Part shown: positions 38,366 to 50,459 of the stretch, piece after piece
Layout of the letters: every line of letters begins with the position of its first letter
How positions within the stretch are numbered: position 1 is the stretch's first letter
DNA from: Cycas panzhihuaensis
Lineage: Eukaryota > Cycadophyta
Length of the DNA stretch: 64,000 nt
Direction: 5' to 3'
Assembly: GCA_023213395.1 (NCBI GenBank)
Contig: CM041465.1
Coordinates: 106,833,741-106,897,740, forward strand
Made by a program: the position numbers and the translations under genes
Notes under the pieces: generated by a model
Told to the model about the DNA's origin: nothing
Database searches by the model: none
What the model saw: only the letters and a program-made list of their open reading frames with translations

Positions 38366-39299
38366 CTCATAAATTGGTATGAAGAGTCATTCCTTTTCAT
38401 CCTTACTTGAAGAATGACAAAAAAAAGAACCAAACCATTGTTTCTTTTGCTATTTCAACTAATCATACTATTTCTATTGATCATATTACAACTTTCTAAG
38501 ATCTTTTTTAAAGTGCCTAGGTCTATCAGAGTAGTAACATACTCTTGATTTACCTAGTCCTTTAAAGAACTTAGGACCCTCCTTCTAAGCATTAGTTTCC
38601 TTGGGAGTAATATTCTTCTTCTAAATAAAGAGATTATGCCCTTTGTACTTTATTGCATATGCACCAAATGTTTTGCCTTTATTACTTTCTTTCAACAACT
38701 ACTTTGGTTGTAATAGCAAACCCTCAAGTTCATTAAAAGTGATTGTGCAGAGTTTCTTAGCTATTGTCAAACTATGACAAACTTCTTATATGACTGGGGC
38801 AAACTCTTTAACACAAAGGTAATCTATGGGAATCATAGTGGGCATTCACACGAAAAACAATTGAAAACACACAGATCTATGCTATTTAGCAAAGCAAATC
38901 CAAATATACCATGTGATATGATGATAATTGCTAAAGTAAAATAAGCAAATCTCAAAGATTAATTGAAAATACTAATTATAAAGACATTAATAACAGTTCA
39001 ATATTATTTATAAAATGTCCAAAACTTACAATTATTGAACATCACAATACGTCCCCTTTTCAACATGGGGCGTCCTCCCAAAACGAATCCCAACTAGGGC
39101 TAAAAATAGCAAATTGGATCATCTTCTAATGATGCCTTACAATAGGGGCAGGATGCCCCATATATAGGTGAAGTAAAATTTAAAAATAGAAGTTGGTTTT
39201 GAGAAAGGTATCCAACCAAAATTAAGAGAGAAAAATAAAGAACTAAATATTAAGAGTAGAGCCTAGTTATGCATTCAAAAGAAATGCTATAAGTTCTGC

Positions 39300-39425
39300 C
39301 TGTTGAAAACATGTTTTGCCTTCAAAACATGGAAATGTGAGAATGTTGTTGACACCACGCTTCAGATTCCCATGTGGCATCTTCCTTGTTGAGGCCTCTC
39401 CACGTGATCAAATATTCACAAATCT
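39300..39425 (-). pseudogene. Chromodomain of the chromovirus integrase
   Basis: Minus-strand EYLITWRGLNKEDATWESE, with the aromatic W of ITW and the TWE motif typical of chromodomains, which are thought to steer integration to chromatin. A frameshift just upstream separates it from the IEPEA linker, and a stop follows ISMF. Confidence 0.85.
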
Positions 39426-41139
39426 TCTTAGAGCAAAGCTGCAGGTTTGAATATGGATGATGGCTTCAGGTTCTATAGTAAACTATCCTTCTTCGTCCAA
39501 TATGGGAAGTATTGTCTTGATTATCATGGGAAGTATTGTCACAAGAGACATGCAATACATTGTGCACTTTGTTGCTAAGTAGTAGACCAAGTTGGTAGGC
39601 TATCTCTTGTACGTTCTCCAAGATCTAATAAGGCCCATAAAATTGTGGCTACAATTTAAACCTCCTTGCCTGCTTTAGCGTAAATTGTTTATATAGTTGA
39701 AGCGTTAAAAAAAGCCCACCTCCTTTTTCAAATGGCCTTTCTAATCTATGTAAATCAACTTCTTATTACATGTGGTTCCTTGTTAAGTTGAAATAGTCCT
39801 TTAAAATTTGTACTATCTGAGCCAACTATTATTGTTGGTCCTATACAACAAGTACAAGGAATTATTGGCCCATGGGAGGAGAGATAGGGGTTCATAACCA
39901 TATAATGCCTAAAAGAGTCATCTTGACCAAGGTGTGATAGGTGGTATTGTACCACCATTCAGTTGGATATAACCACTTATGCTAATGTTGTTACTTATTA
40001 GGTGAAAAGTTCTAAAGATAGCCTTCCAAACATTTATTCACTACTTCTATTTGTCCATCTATTTGTGGATGATAGGCTATGCTCATTGTGATCTTAGTAC
40101 CTCCCTGGTGGAACATCTCATGTCAAAAGTTGTTCATGAATTTTAGATTAGATCACTTACTATCACTTTGGGAAAACCTTGTAGTCTGCAAAATTCTTTA
40201 ATGAATAGACTAACAATTTGATTGTCCTTAACTATGCGTTGAGTACCTCTAAAGTGTGTATACTTAGCCAATTGATCCACTACTATAATTATCAAGTCCT
40301 TACTTCCTTATCTCAATAGACTTGTTATAAAATCCATTAATATTTCCTACCATTTTTGTTCTAGTATATGTAAAGGGTCAGTGATCTTAGAATTCTAATA
40401 TTTTTGCTATTGTTCTTTAACAAGTGTCACATTATGATATAAACTTGTAGATATCTACTTTCAAACTTGTTGAGAAAAATATATTATGGACTTGGAAATA
40501 CATTTTGTCAATCCCTATGTCCTAATAATGGTGTCACATGAACTTCTTGGATGAACTTCTCCTTGAGTGTTGATGTATGAGGGACAAAGGTCTTCCCCCT
40601 ATGCAAAATTAAATTAGTATATAATCTATATTTTATTTGTGTTCTTGCCTAGATTTTCTAGAGTATCTGTTGTGCCCTGGATCTTTCTGGTATTCTTGTA
40701 CCAACTCGTGTGTCCAATTATATGTGGCCATTGAAATTGCCCAAAGGGTGGGTTCCTTTGGATTCCTAGTTAGTGCATCTACCACCACATTCTCTTTCCC
40801 TTTCTTGTAGATGATACCAAAGTCGAAAGCTTGCAGTTTGCTTACCCATTTTTGTTATTTGTTTGATAAAGCCCTTTAATTCAAGAATTACTTAAGTCTG
40901 TCATGATTAGTCTTGACCAAGAATTTGCTCCTTACTAAGTATTGTTGCCATTGGTGGATGGCATGCATAATTGTAAGCATTTCCTTGTTGTAAATATGTT
41001 TTAGTTGTTCTCTTGAATTTACTCTCTGATTTTCGTAAGCTATGGGTTGCTTGTTCTAAAGCAAAATTGCTTCTAATCCAACTCCTGAATCATCACATTC
41101 TAAAACAAACAATTCTCTTACGTCTTATGTAGCTAAAAT

Positions 41140-41960
41140 AGGGTAGTGAGCATGGCATTCTTCAATCCTTGGAAAGCTTGTTCTACTAGTTGGTGCCATA
41201 TGAAAGCTCCCTTCTTTGTGAGGCTCGTTAATGGTGCTATTACGATTGCATATCCTTTTATGAAGTGTCACAAAAATCCAATTGCCCCCAAAAACATTTT
41301 GGCACTTGCGATATTATTTGACATGGGCAAATTCACGATGGCTTGGACTTTTTCTGGGATCCTTCTTTACTCTGTCTTGGGTGATGATATGGCCCAAATA
41401 TTCTCGTTCTGTTTATCCAAAGGTGGATTTGGATTTGTTTGTGAAGAATTGGTTTTCTTCCAAGATTTGTAAAACTTCCTACAAATGCTCTAAGTGTTTA
41501 TCCAATGTTTGGCTATAAATCAAAATGTCATTAAAGAATAGTAGGGCAAATTTCTTGATAAATGGTTTAACCACCATGTTCATGGTGCATTGGAATGTTG
41601 TTGATTCATTAACCAGCCCAAATGGTATCACCCAAAACTCAAATAAGCCTTGATGTGTCTAGAAAGTTGTTTTACGCATATCTTTGAAGCAAGATCAATC
41701 CTAGAGATGTTCTTGGCACTATGTAGTTCATCTCACAAAATGTCAATCCATAGCATTAGACACCTATTCTTAATTGTTAACTTGTTGAGAGAAAGATAGT
41801 GAGCACACATCCGATGCGACCCATCCTTCTTTTCGATCAAAATAATTGGTGATGGAAAAGGACTGGAACTGGCCATAATAGCTCCCTATTGTAACAAATT
41901 CTTGGCGATTTGTTATATTTCCTTCTTGAAGTGGTGTGGGTATCTGTAAGGTCAGATGTT
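41140..41960 (-). pseudogene. Chromovirus reverse transcriptase remnant
   Basis: Minus-strand reading begins PYRYPHHFKKEI, then MASSSPFPSPIILIEKKDGS, RMCAHYLSLNKLTIKNR, and after a frame change VIPFGLVNESTTFQ and LLFFNDILIY. The catalytic FDD is FND here, so one Asp is lost. Stops and frameshifts present. The first 335 bp (41759-42093) occur again at 50127-50459. Confidence 0.85.
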
Positions 41961-42093
41961 GACTAGTGCAACTCCTAGTATTAACTGTATTGCATGCTCA
42001 TTAACTCTATTGCCCTTTTGGAATGTCTTGAAAGATCTTGTTGTGTTGGTTTATGATAGCTTAGACTCAAATAAAACATCTTGTTTAGGAGAG

Positions 42094-42982
42094 GAAAATA
42101 CAATGAGCAATATATATTACTTAGAGGAAAAGTGCAAGCAAAATATTTAATAAAGTGAGCAAACAACAGATGCAATAAAGCACACGAGAGATTCAAAAGA
42201 GATTTAATAGAACAATGCAAAAGAGTCTTCCATTAACAGCTCAAATTGTATATTGTGTAACTACAACATGTTTCACTCTATATGAGCTCATTAGCGAATG
42301 ATGAGAGGTTATGGACATAATGAAGACCTATGTAGCATTCCTTTCCTCCTATCTAGTCAACTTCTAAAGAGTTGTTTGGCCAACTTAAAGTGAGTAGGAA
42401 TTACTTTATTTTCTGGCCAATTTCAAAATATATTCTAACCAACTTTGAAGATTATTCTAGTTGACTTCCATCCTCCTTTTGGCTGAGTTACTTAGCGCCA
42501 TTTGTGCCGTCTATTTATAAGGATCTTGGGCCTCTTCCTAGGGCATCCAAAGTGAATAGTGGCTGCTGCATTTTTGGCCTTTAGGGCTGCAATTTGGGAG
42601 GGAACCTTGCATCGAAGAGAAAGATAGAATCTCGTGACTTTTTCTGTAAGTTGTACATAGCATTTATTATATTCGAAATTGATATTGAAAGCTTAATTTC
42701 TCTATTCTAGTTAAGTACTCTCTTGTGTGATATCAAATATTAGATAGCTTGCATTCTTTATGTATATTACACACTATTTTCCTAGTTTTCGATAAATTTG
42801 GTTTATGGCATTGCTACAAGCGATATTAAAGGTTCGTTAAAAGGCATTCTGAAGGAGATTCAACTTTATTATAACAAAGGAAGTCAAAGTGAAAATAAGG
42901 AAATACTATCCTCCTTTTCTTTCCTTACCCCACTTCCTTTCAAATGGAACTAAGGTCAGGAAGGACTCTTTAACAAAATAAG
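42094..42982. other. Non-coding, possibly LTR and leader of the adjacent plus-strand gag
   Basis: The chromovirus match stops abruptly after TTAGGAGAG at 42093. The sequence that follows is AT-rich with no ORF and leads into gag at 42983, so it may be that element's 5' LTR and leader. LTR ends and a primer site were not found. Confidence 0.35.
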
Positions 42983-43560
42983 ATGGTGAATACCCTAGTA
43001 GTAACCATAGGAGACATAGATAAAAGGGTCAACCAATTGAATGATAAGATATAAAGCATGGACACACGTTTAGAAGGAATCCTAAATGACCTCAAGAATT
43101 CACTGAACAACATAAACAAGAGGTTGGACAAGATTAAAGAAGAAGGAGAAACTTGAAGACAAGATAAATCTCAGAAACACAAAGATTGTTAGGAGTCTGA
43201 AGAAGAATTCTATGAACAAAAGAACCAAAGGGACCACTAGCAAAGAAATCAAAGGGATTTTGAACCAAAAAATGGCCTCAAAGGGACAATTATTATTATT
43301 TTTTAAATGGTCTTGACAAATCAAGAGATATTCACAGTTAGATACTTTAGGTGGAAATCTACTTCCAGGCATACACCTTACATGATCAAGAGCAATTCTT
43401 AATAGCATCTCTCCTTTTATGTGACAAGGAACTTCAATGGTTCCATTGGTAGAAAAGAACATGTAAGGAGGCAATGGGCAACAATTGGCATTCCCTAAAA
43501 ATAAACCTTATAGAGCAATACAAGAACACTTGGAACATAGATTACTTCTCTCAACTCACT
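42983..43560 (+). pseudogene. gypsy gag remnant
   Basis: Starts MVNTLVVTIGDIDKRVNQLN (42983) with a coiled-coil-like Lys/Asn/Asp-rich N-terminus. After a frame change it reads VEIYFQAYTLHDQEQFLIAS and CDKELQWFHW, matching the gypsy gag layout (W..EQYF.....D..K...A..L.G.A..W). At least four stops and one frameshift. No pol follows on the plus strand. Confidence 0.6.
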
Positions 43561-44681
43561 CAATTACAATAGACAGGTTCAGTTCAAGTGTTGACTAAGA
43601 AATCTACTTCCTACTGCAATTCTTCACTTGTTAAGGGTTTTCCACTATAGTCTAGGGTGTGTGCAGGTGGTCAACATACATATTCTTTAGTTAATCATCC
43701 ACATAAGTCCATAATTCACATGCATTCCATAATAAGTACACATAATTATTCACATAACTCTTTTTATTTCATTAGACAATAGTCAAAATTACATCATATA
43801 AGGTCCATTCGGTCTAACTAGTCAGCGATGCAGTTAGGAGCTATTGGAATTCACTAACTCAGTTCTCACATCCATCCCAGTGAATGGATGTGATTATATA
43901 CACTATGTGTCCTTGTTGTAGAATAATTACATCTGCAGTCACAATCGTTTATTTTCTAGAATGGACGCTTGTTCAGCCCCAATTCCTTTGTTAATCCTTA
44001 ATCATTCGTTTGTTCTTATAGTTGTCCATGTGTCACCTTCATATCACAATCGTTCTCATCTACGTGTTGTGTTCCTTCTATCCAGCATACATTCCCTTTT
44101 TGTTCTGTGTGTTCTAATTGCACAATATCCGTTCCTGAGATGGAATGGACTATAATTCTGGCCTTATACTGTCCATTTCATGTCTCGAATGCACCTCAAC
44201 TAATGGTTTTATCAAATTCACTGCTAGTTCTTCATTTGTTCCTTTTCCTAAATGTATGCCATTAATTATAATTGCAACATCTATTTGGAGTCAATAAAAA
44301 TAGTTGAGCATCCATGTCCAATTTTTAAAAATTCAAAAAAAATTTGGTATACTTTCTCCTCCTCCCCTTTTTGATGTTAGGGCTACCCCTGCAGTCCTGT
44401 TGACTCAATTGCTTTCAATACATCTGCGTTAATCTGTCTAAGGGTTGCTATAATGGCATCTTTTCCTTGATTTTCTTATGTAATTTAATTATTTACCTTT
44501 TGTAGCCTTCTTCTAATTCTTGTAGTGTCTGAACTATGTATGTACCCTTCTCACATAGGGTTGGTTATGAAGAACCTTCCCCTGGCTCTAACATTGCTTG
44601 AGGGATCTTCATTTCCCACTCTAGTGGTAGCTCCTCCTTGGTGGGTTGTTCCTTGCTTCTCTTTGAGCCTCTTTTTATTGC
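43561..44681. other. No gene seen
   Basis: Probably the 3' end or LTR of the antisense element whose extra ORF ends at 44682. No LTR ends fixed. Confidence 0.4.
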
Positions 44682-45536
44682 TTATTTTTGCCAATGTGGA
44701 AATGAAGTTCCTAGTTTGTGTTGCACCCATTTTAAGACTTTAGTCATCTCTGCTTTAACCTAGCGCTTCACCTCCAAATCCTGGACATTACTTGACATGG
44801 TGTTGACCCATTTCTTTATCACCGGCTCTCCTGGTTGAATGGGTAGTGAAGGAGGATGAGTATCTGGACACTGATAGAATAGTAAGGCTAGTAAGAGAAA
44901 TGGTTGCCTGAAGGGATGACTCTATAGTTCTCCTAACTTCTGCTCAATGTTAGGAGCTAGAAACTCGCACCAATTCATTCTGACGTCGTCTCGTAGTGCT
45001 AGCAATAAGGGTATTAACCCTCCCGAAATGTAAGTGTGCTGTTTCTTTGAGAGGAATTTAGAGACTAGGATCTTGGCAGCCCATTGTAGCTTCTTATATA
45101 TAATGTCGATGATTCTGATACCTCCAGAATAGACTTGAGTGGCCAGAGTGCACAGTTCTCTCGTCCATGTCTCTCTGTCAACTTGTGATTTTCTTGTAAG
45201 TGTGGAGGTTTCTCCTTCATTGGATAACCCTATAACTTCCTAGATGGTTGTTGCATCCATCTTTATCTTTCCCTGGTTCCACTTCATGGCTATAATGATT
45301 TCTTCTATTATTTTAGGGTCCCAATACAAAGGAGGCAGAATCACAAAATCTTCCCATCTAGCTTGCTTGATCTTTACTCTAAAGTTCTCCAGCAATTCCT
45401 TGAATTCTATTTGTAACTTTGGTAGGTAAGTCTCCTGGATAATTGCAATCTTCATTATGGCAAATGTGTGTTCTTTTATTTGGATGTTTGGATGATCTGT
45501 TTCTTTGTGGGCTCCTGTCTCCTTTTGTCTGTGCAT
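44682..45536 (-). pseudogene. Unknown 284-codon ORF downstream of gypsy integrase, three TAG stops
   Basis: One frame runs from ATG at 45536 to TAA at 44682 (284 codons) and is broken by only three stops, all TAG. Recognisable stretches: FKELLENFRVKIKQARWEDF, LPPLYWDPKIIEEIIIAMKW, RETWTRELCTLATQVYSGG, KKLQWAAKILVSKFLSKKQH and LALRDDVRMNWCEFLAPNIE. I do not recognise the family. No clear transmembrane segment or signal peptide is visible. It follows integrase (46000-46830) on the same strand, the place of env-like or other third ORFs in Athila and Tat elements. Each stop could be a decayed CAG. It could instead be a host gene fragment picked up by the element. Confidence 0.6.
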
Positions 45537-45999
45537 TCAAAAAATGGAATGATTCTAGGGTTTCTTCACTTATAAACTCTGTTTTTAGGTTCGTTCAGGT
45601 CGCATTCCCATTTTGGAACACATGTTATTCAGTCTATTCCCTGTTTGGGATGGTTCCTTTTCTCAGTTGTTTTCTGTCTTATCCGTTTTCTAGGAGGAAC
45701 GCATCATCTTCTAAGAGTTCTTCTAACTTGCTTACGTTCTTAATTTGGAATGCAAAGTGTATTTTGCTTGGGCTTTTATCTAGATGTATGATTTTTACGA
45801 GTTACGATTAATTTTTCTTTATTTTTTAATTTTTTTTGTCAAGATTTTTATGTTTATGTATCGGTATAGAGTCATGGTGCTGATACTAGGACAACTTTGG
45901 CTATCTCACAATTTCATGCAACACATATGGTGCATCCAGTTGACTTATACTAGAGCTAATGATGATATTTTTTCAGTCTACTACCATTGACCAAAGTGG

Positions 46000-46830
46000 G
46001 TAGTTTATATCTGTTCAATCACTTAGTTGAACTAATCCATTATGGTATATACTTTCCACCTGGTAAGGTCCTAACCATCTGAGTTTCAACTTTCTGGGAT
46101 GGGTGTGGAATTTGCTGTCATATAGCAATACTTGTTCCCCCTCTCTAAATTGAGGGTAACAAAGATGGCAGTCATGCCATACTTTTTGCCTCTTCTTTTT
46201 GACTTCTTGCAGCCATTCTGATTTCTATCGATCCTTATTGAGTTGGATTAGCTATCATAAACGTTCTCGTAGAGATTCAATGTCGTCTAATTGACAAGCC
46301 AGGGTAATCCTTAAATTGCGTATCTAAAATTCAATAGGGTGTATGGCTTCAACTCCATATACTAGCTTAAATAGGGTGTATCCTATGGCTTGCTTGTATG
46401 TAATACAAAATGCCCATAAAACTAACGATAGTTTTTCTGCCTAGTTAGTTCTTTCGATGTCGCATACCTTTCGTAGGTAGTTTTCTGGAATCTTATTAGA
46501 ACTTTCTACCTGTCCATTTGCACATGGGTAATATGGCATGGATTTATGATGTGTGATCATAAATATTTCCGTGAGTTCTTTTATCACTTCATTCAGGAAA
46601 TGAGCTCCTTGATCGTTGATTAACTCGATGGGACACCCAAACTTGGTAATAATAACTTCATACAGGAATTTGGCCATACTGGTTGAATTTGCTTTCCTTA
46701 GTGGTCATGCTTCTACCCATTTTGTGGCATAATCCATAGCTACTAGGATATAATGTGCTTGGGTTCATCTAGTTGCTGGTTTGATAGGTCTGATGAAATC
46801 AAGGCCCCATTTCTCAAATGGTACCAATGA
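46000..46830 (-). pseudogene. gypsy integrase (second antisense element)
   Basis: Reads PFEKWGLDFI (first Asp), VAMDYATKWVEA, then FGCPIELINDQGAHFLNEV (second Asp), YYPCANGQVESSNK (Glu), and a C-terminal part with LKLRWLGPYQVESIYHNGLVQL. The DDE triad is intact in sequence, but stops (for example after PATR and WVEA) break it. The stop after WVEA sits in place of another residue of a conserved WVEAxPL motif. Confidence 0.82.
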
Positions 46831-47786
46831 AAGAATTAGATTTAGAGGATTGAAGTCTTGTTTATCAGGCTTTCCCACTCTTTGGCAATAATCACACCTT
46901 TTTACCTAGCTTTTTATGTCTTCAAACATGGCTGGCCACTAAAATCATACGGTTAAGATTTTTCTTTGCGTATTTTTTATCCCTGCATATCCTCCAACCA
47001 CACCCTCATGAGCTTGAGATATTACTTGATTTATTTCATGTAAGCGGATCCATCGTCATAAGATATCATCAGGTCCTAACCAATATAATTCTCCCCCAAT
47101 TAATTGATAGGGTTATGCTTTTCTTACTAAGTTTCGTCTTTGTGTTTTATCCATGGTTGGCAGACATTGCCCCATAACTAAAAATTCTATTATATCTTGA
47201 TACCATTCTACGGGGATAAATTCTATGCTGAAAAGTGTTGCATCTGAAAAATCGTCTAGGATTCCAACAATGTTTTCACCATTGCATATTCTTAAGAGTT
47301 GGTCGAGAATAATATGGGCTTTTCTCAGTTTACTATGATTCAAAAAGTAAACTATTGGAATAGCATTAACCAATGACTGATTTGCCCTCTTAGTAATGGT
47401 TAATTTACCAAATACATAAGTGCATGATAATCCACATAGAATATAAACTAGTTTGCAAGTATATATACCATCCTGAGTGCTTCTCTCTTAGTTATTGTAT
47501 AGTTATGTTCAACTTTAGTTAACTTATGGCCGATAAAGTATATAGGTCTATCTATACCCTTATCTCCTGGTTATGCCTGAACACACCCAATTACGTATTG
47601 GGAAGCATCTACGTATACATGGAATATTTTATTCTAGTTAAGAAAACGTAATACCAGAATTGACGCTATAGTGCATTTTAAGGTTTTGAATACTTTTTGT
47701 TGATCTAGGCCCCATTGCCATTCTATTTCTTTCTTCAGAAGGTCTTCTAATGGTCCTGCTATTTGTGCATAACCCTTCATAAATTT

Positions 47787-48488
47787 CTAGTAATACCCTA
47801 TTAATCTCATAAATCCTTTCATTTGTTTTTGATTCTGGGGTTGAGGAAAATGTAATATTATTGCAACCTTAGTTGGATCAGTCATTAGTCCTTCTTTACT
47901 TACTACATGGCAAAGGAGGTTACCAAAGGGTACCAAGAAGGTACATTTTTCTGGATTCAAACATAACTGGTTTTCTCTACAGGTTTGTAGCATTGTTCTT
48001 AAGTTTTCCATATGATTCCTCATTATTCCATATAAGGTCCTATCATCCAAGAATACCACTATTATTTCTCCAATCAATTTTTTGAATATATTTAATACTA
48101 TTCGTTGGAAAGTTGCTCGAGCATTTGTAAGGCCAAATTGCATGACATAGTATCCGTATGTTCCTCACTCAGTTATAAATGTAGTTTTGTGTTGATCTTC
48201 AAGGGTGATACTTACCTAATTGTAATTGCTAAATTAGTCTGTAAAGGAGTAAACTTCTTTTCCTCCAACAATTTCTAAAATTTCTTCTATAAAAGGAATG
48301 GGAAAGGGATCTTTTCTGATGACTTTATTCAACTGTTGAAAGCCTACACAAACTTGAATGTTTCCATTCTTTTTAGGTACAGCCATAATAGGGCTGACCC
48401 AATCACTGTATTCAATTTCGTATATATATGTTGCTTTTAACATCTTGTCAAGTTCCACTTTTACTTTTTCTTTGTATTTTAGGTTCAT
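47787..48488 (-). pseudogene. gypsy reverse transcriptase (second antisense element)
   Basis: Two in-line blocks: 48488-48234 (KYKEKVKVELDKML, SDWVSPIMAVPKKNGNIQVC, PFPIPFIEEILEIVGG) and 48143-47787 (MQFGLTNARATFQR, VVFLDDRTLYG, CRENQLCLNPEKCTFLV, GFMRLIGYY). Catalytic DD of FLDD is present. A gap with stops lies between the blocks. Not functional. Confidence 0.88.
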
Positions 48489-50126
48489 TCTATAAGGTCT
48501 TTACTTCACTAGTTTTGCTCCTTCAATTAAATCTATGTGGTGCATCCTAATTTCAGGAGGGATTCCCTTAAGGTCTTTATAGGACCAAGCAAAAACATCT
48601 CAGTATTCGTCGAATAGCGCTTGGGCTTCTACCACTATTTTTTCATCCCAATAAATGCCAATCATAATATTTTTAAGGTCTTCTTCTATCCCATGGTTAG
48701 TTTGAGTTGTTTTCAGCTCTCCTTGTTGCCTCTCTTCCCCCTCTGGATGAGCAAATGTATTCTCTATATCTCTTTGTTCATATCTTAATTCTGCATATTT
48801 TGCAAGTAGATTTTTGGCTTCCTCTTCTTTGTGATCGTTATCCTTTGTGTCACTAATATTTTCAATTGACATTAAATTCTTTTCTACGTTTTTACTTATA
48901 TCCCTTATGTTTTTTAATAGTTTATTTATGGTCTAGTTACTAGAAGAATAGGAAAAGGTTTGGACAAATGAATGTTCAATTTCTTCCCATGTTACTTGTC
49001 GGAGTTGTTCTTGTTTTAGGAACCATTTTTTTACTAGGGTTCCTAAGGTATGGATGAAAAAATGGACCTAATGTAGTTTGGGAATGCCCTAGTGCCTCCA
49101 TAATCTTCTACACCTAAGAAGATGCTTGTTTAGACACCCCTACTAAGAAACCTAAAATGATCAAGTTTTCAAATGAATCAAACCTTAGTCTAAAGGTTGA
49201 TTATAGGTTATTTCAAGTTTGTAAGTTATGGTGATGAGCTATGTACCACCACCAGGCGTTATCCTAAAGGGATATTACAAAATCAGTTACCCATTATTTT
49301 TTATGTATGATCTTGTATCATAACTAATATTCCATACATTGAATTAGGTGGTTTGTACCCTTCATTCTTTTCCCTAAGAATGTGGGTATTTGTTTTTCCC
49401 TCATAGACCTATCTTCTAGTATAAGTTATATGGGGTGAGCAATGTTTGCAACCTTTTGTAAGCTATCTTCTATTTCAGTATCACTAGGAGGGTTTACTAA
49501 AATAGAGGTTGGTAATTCCTAGGGAGAATCTTGGTTGGGGATAGGAAATTTCACCTTAAACTATTGGGTTTAGGTGGAAGGGTTTGGAAGGATATCCCTA
49601 AAGTCAGAAGGAAGATTGGTCAGATCTCCCAATTTGGCTCTGGCACTAGAGGGTGGAGTTATGGGGTCAAGAAAGGGGTGGGGGTGAGGATGGGGTGGAT
49701 AAGGGCTTGTGATCAGATTTACATAGACTTTATGTTTTATTTGAAATTTAACTTTTACTATACTATCTTCTAATGGTTTTTTAAAGTTTTTGACACACAT
49801 ATAGTCTAAATTATTATTATTTAATTTACTATCAATTGAAAAATATTTGGAAAATAAATTACAATGAAAGGAAGAGGGTTACACTTCATACGCGTTGTCT
49901 ATCCAATATCAGATCATATCATTGGTCTCGTTCTCTTCAGATGATGTATCTTACGGTAGTTCCCCATATATATCAGGTTCATATTCCCAAGCATCATTCA
50001 TATGATTGGTTTCCTCCATTGTGTGGTATACATTGGCTTCATCGAATGCAAAAGAAGTTTCTTGAGTGGCAATTATTGTACTGGATGCATCATCTGGAAT
50101 GATTTCTACTGTATATTTCTACTGGA

Positions 50127-50459
50127 CACCTATTCTTGATTGTTAACTTGTTGAGAGCAAGATAGTGAGAACACATCTGATGCGACCCATCCTTCTTTTT
50201 GATCAAAATAACTAGTGATAGAAAAGGATTGGAATTAGCCACAATAGCTCCTTGTTGTAACAAATTCTTAGCAATTTGTTATATTTCCTTCTTGAAGTGG
50301 TGTGGGTGTCTGTAAGGCCAGATGTTAACTAGTGCAACTCTTAGTATTAACTGTATTGCATGCTCATTAACTCTATTGTCCTTTTGGAATATCTTGAAAG
50401 ATCTTGTTGTGTTGGTTTATGATAGCTTAGACTCAAATAGAACATCTTGTTTAGGAGAG
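50127..50459 (-). mobile_element. Second copy of the chromovirus RT 5' segment
   Basis: GACACCTATTCTTGATTGTT... to ...AACATCTTGTTTAGGAGAG matches 41759-42093 base by base with roughly 25 differences in 333 bp, same orientation. On the minus strand it encodes the same PYRYPH..KKEI and LIKKKDGSHQMC start of RT. The match stops on the right at 50459, exactly where a TG (50460) begins the next block, as if a later element had inserted there. Confidence 0.85.

Larger units (their letters stand above)
34466..38830 (-). mobile_element. Antisense Ty1/copia element, decayed, interrupted by a TRIM
   Basis: Read on the minus strand from right to left: gag knuckle (about 38500), protease (38117-38365), integrase (about 38110 down to 36200, split by the TRIM), RT (35880-35390) and RNase H (34690-34466). 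This is the Ty1/copia order PR-IN-RT-RH. The sequence on the two sides of the TRIM joins smoothly (AGTATCAGTC | AATAAATATCAG). Stops and frameshifts throughout. Confidence 0.85.
38840..42093 (-). mobile_element. Antisense chromovirus (Ty3/gypsy with chromodomain), decayed
   Basis: On the minus strand, right to left: RT (41960-41140), RNase H region, integrase core (about 40235-39985: FIKEFCRLQGFPKVIVSD, then [20 protein letters not shown]), a linker with PILDEEG and IEPEA, and a chromodomain (39425-39300: CEYLITWRGLNKEDATWESE). 38840-39240 looks like its 3' LTR but the ends are not fixed. Integrase shows the E of the DDE triad in QIEVVN. Frameshifts and stops throughout. Confidence 0.85.
45990..50110 (-). 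mobile_element. Second antisense Ty3/gypsy element (non-chromovirus), decayed
   Basis: Minus strand, right to left: an acidic spacer (about 50100-48600), RT (48488-47787), RNase H and linker (47786-47113), integrase (46830-46000). No chromodomain follows integrase; instead there is the extra ORF at 45536-44682. RT has VFLDD and PQPQNQKQMKGF, closer to Athila/Tat than to chromoviruses (inference). LTRs not fixed. Confidence 0.75.
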
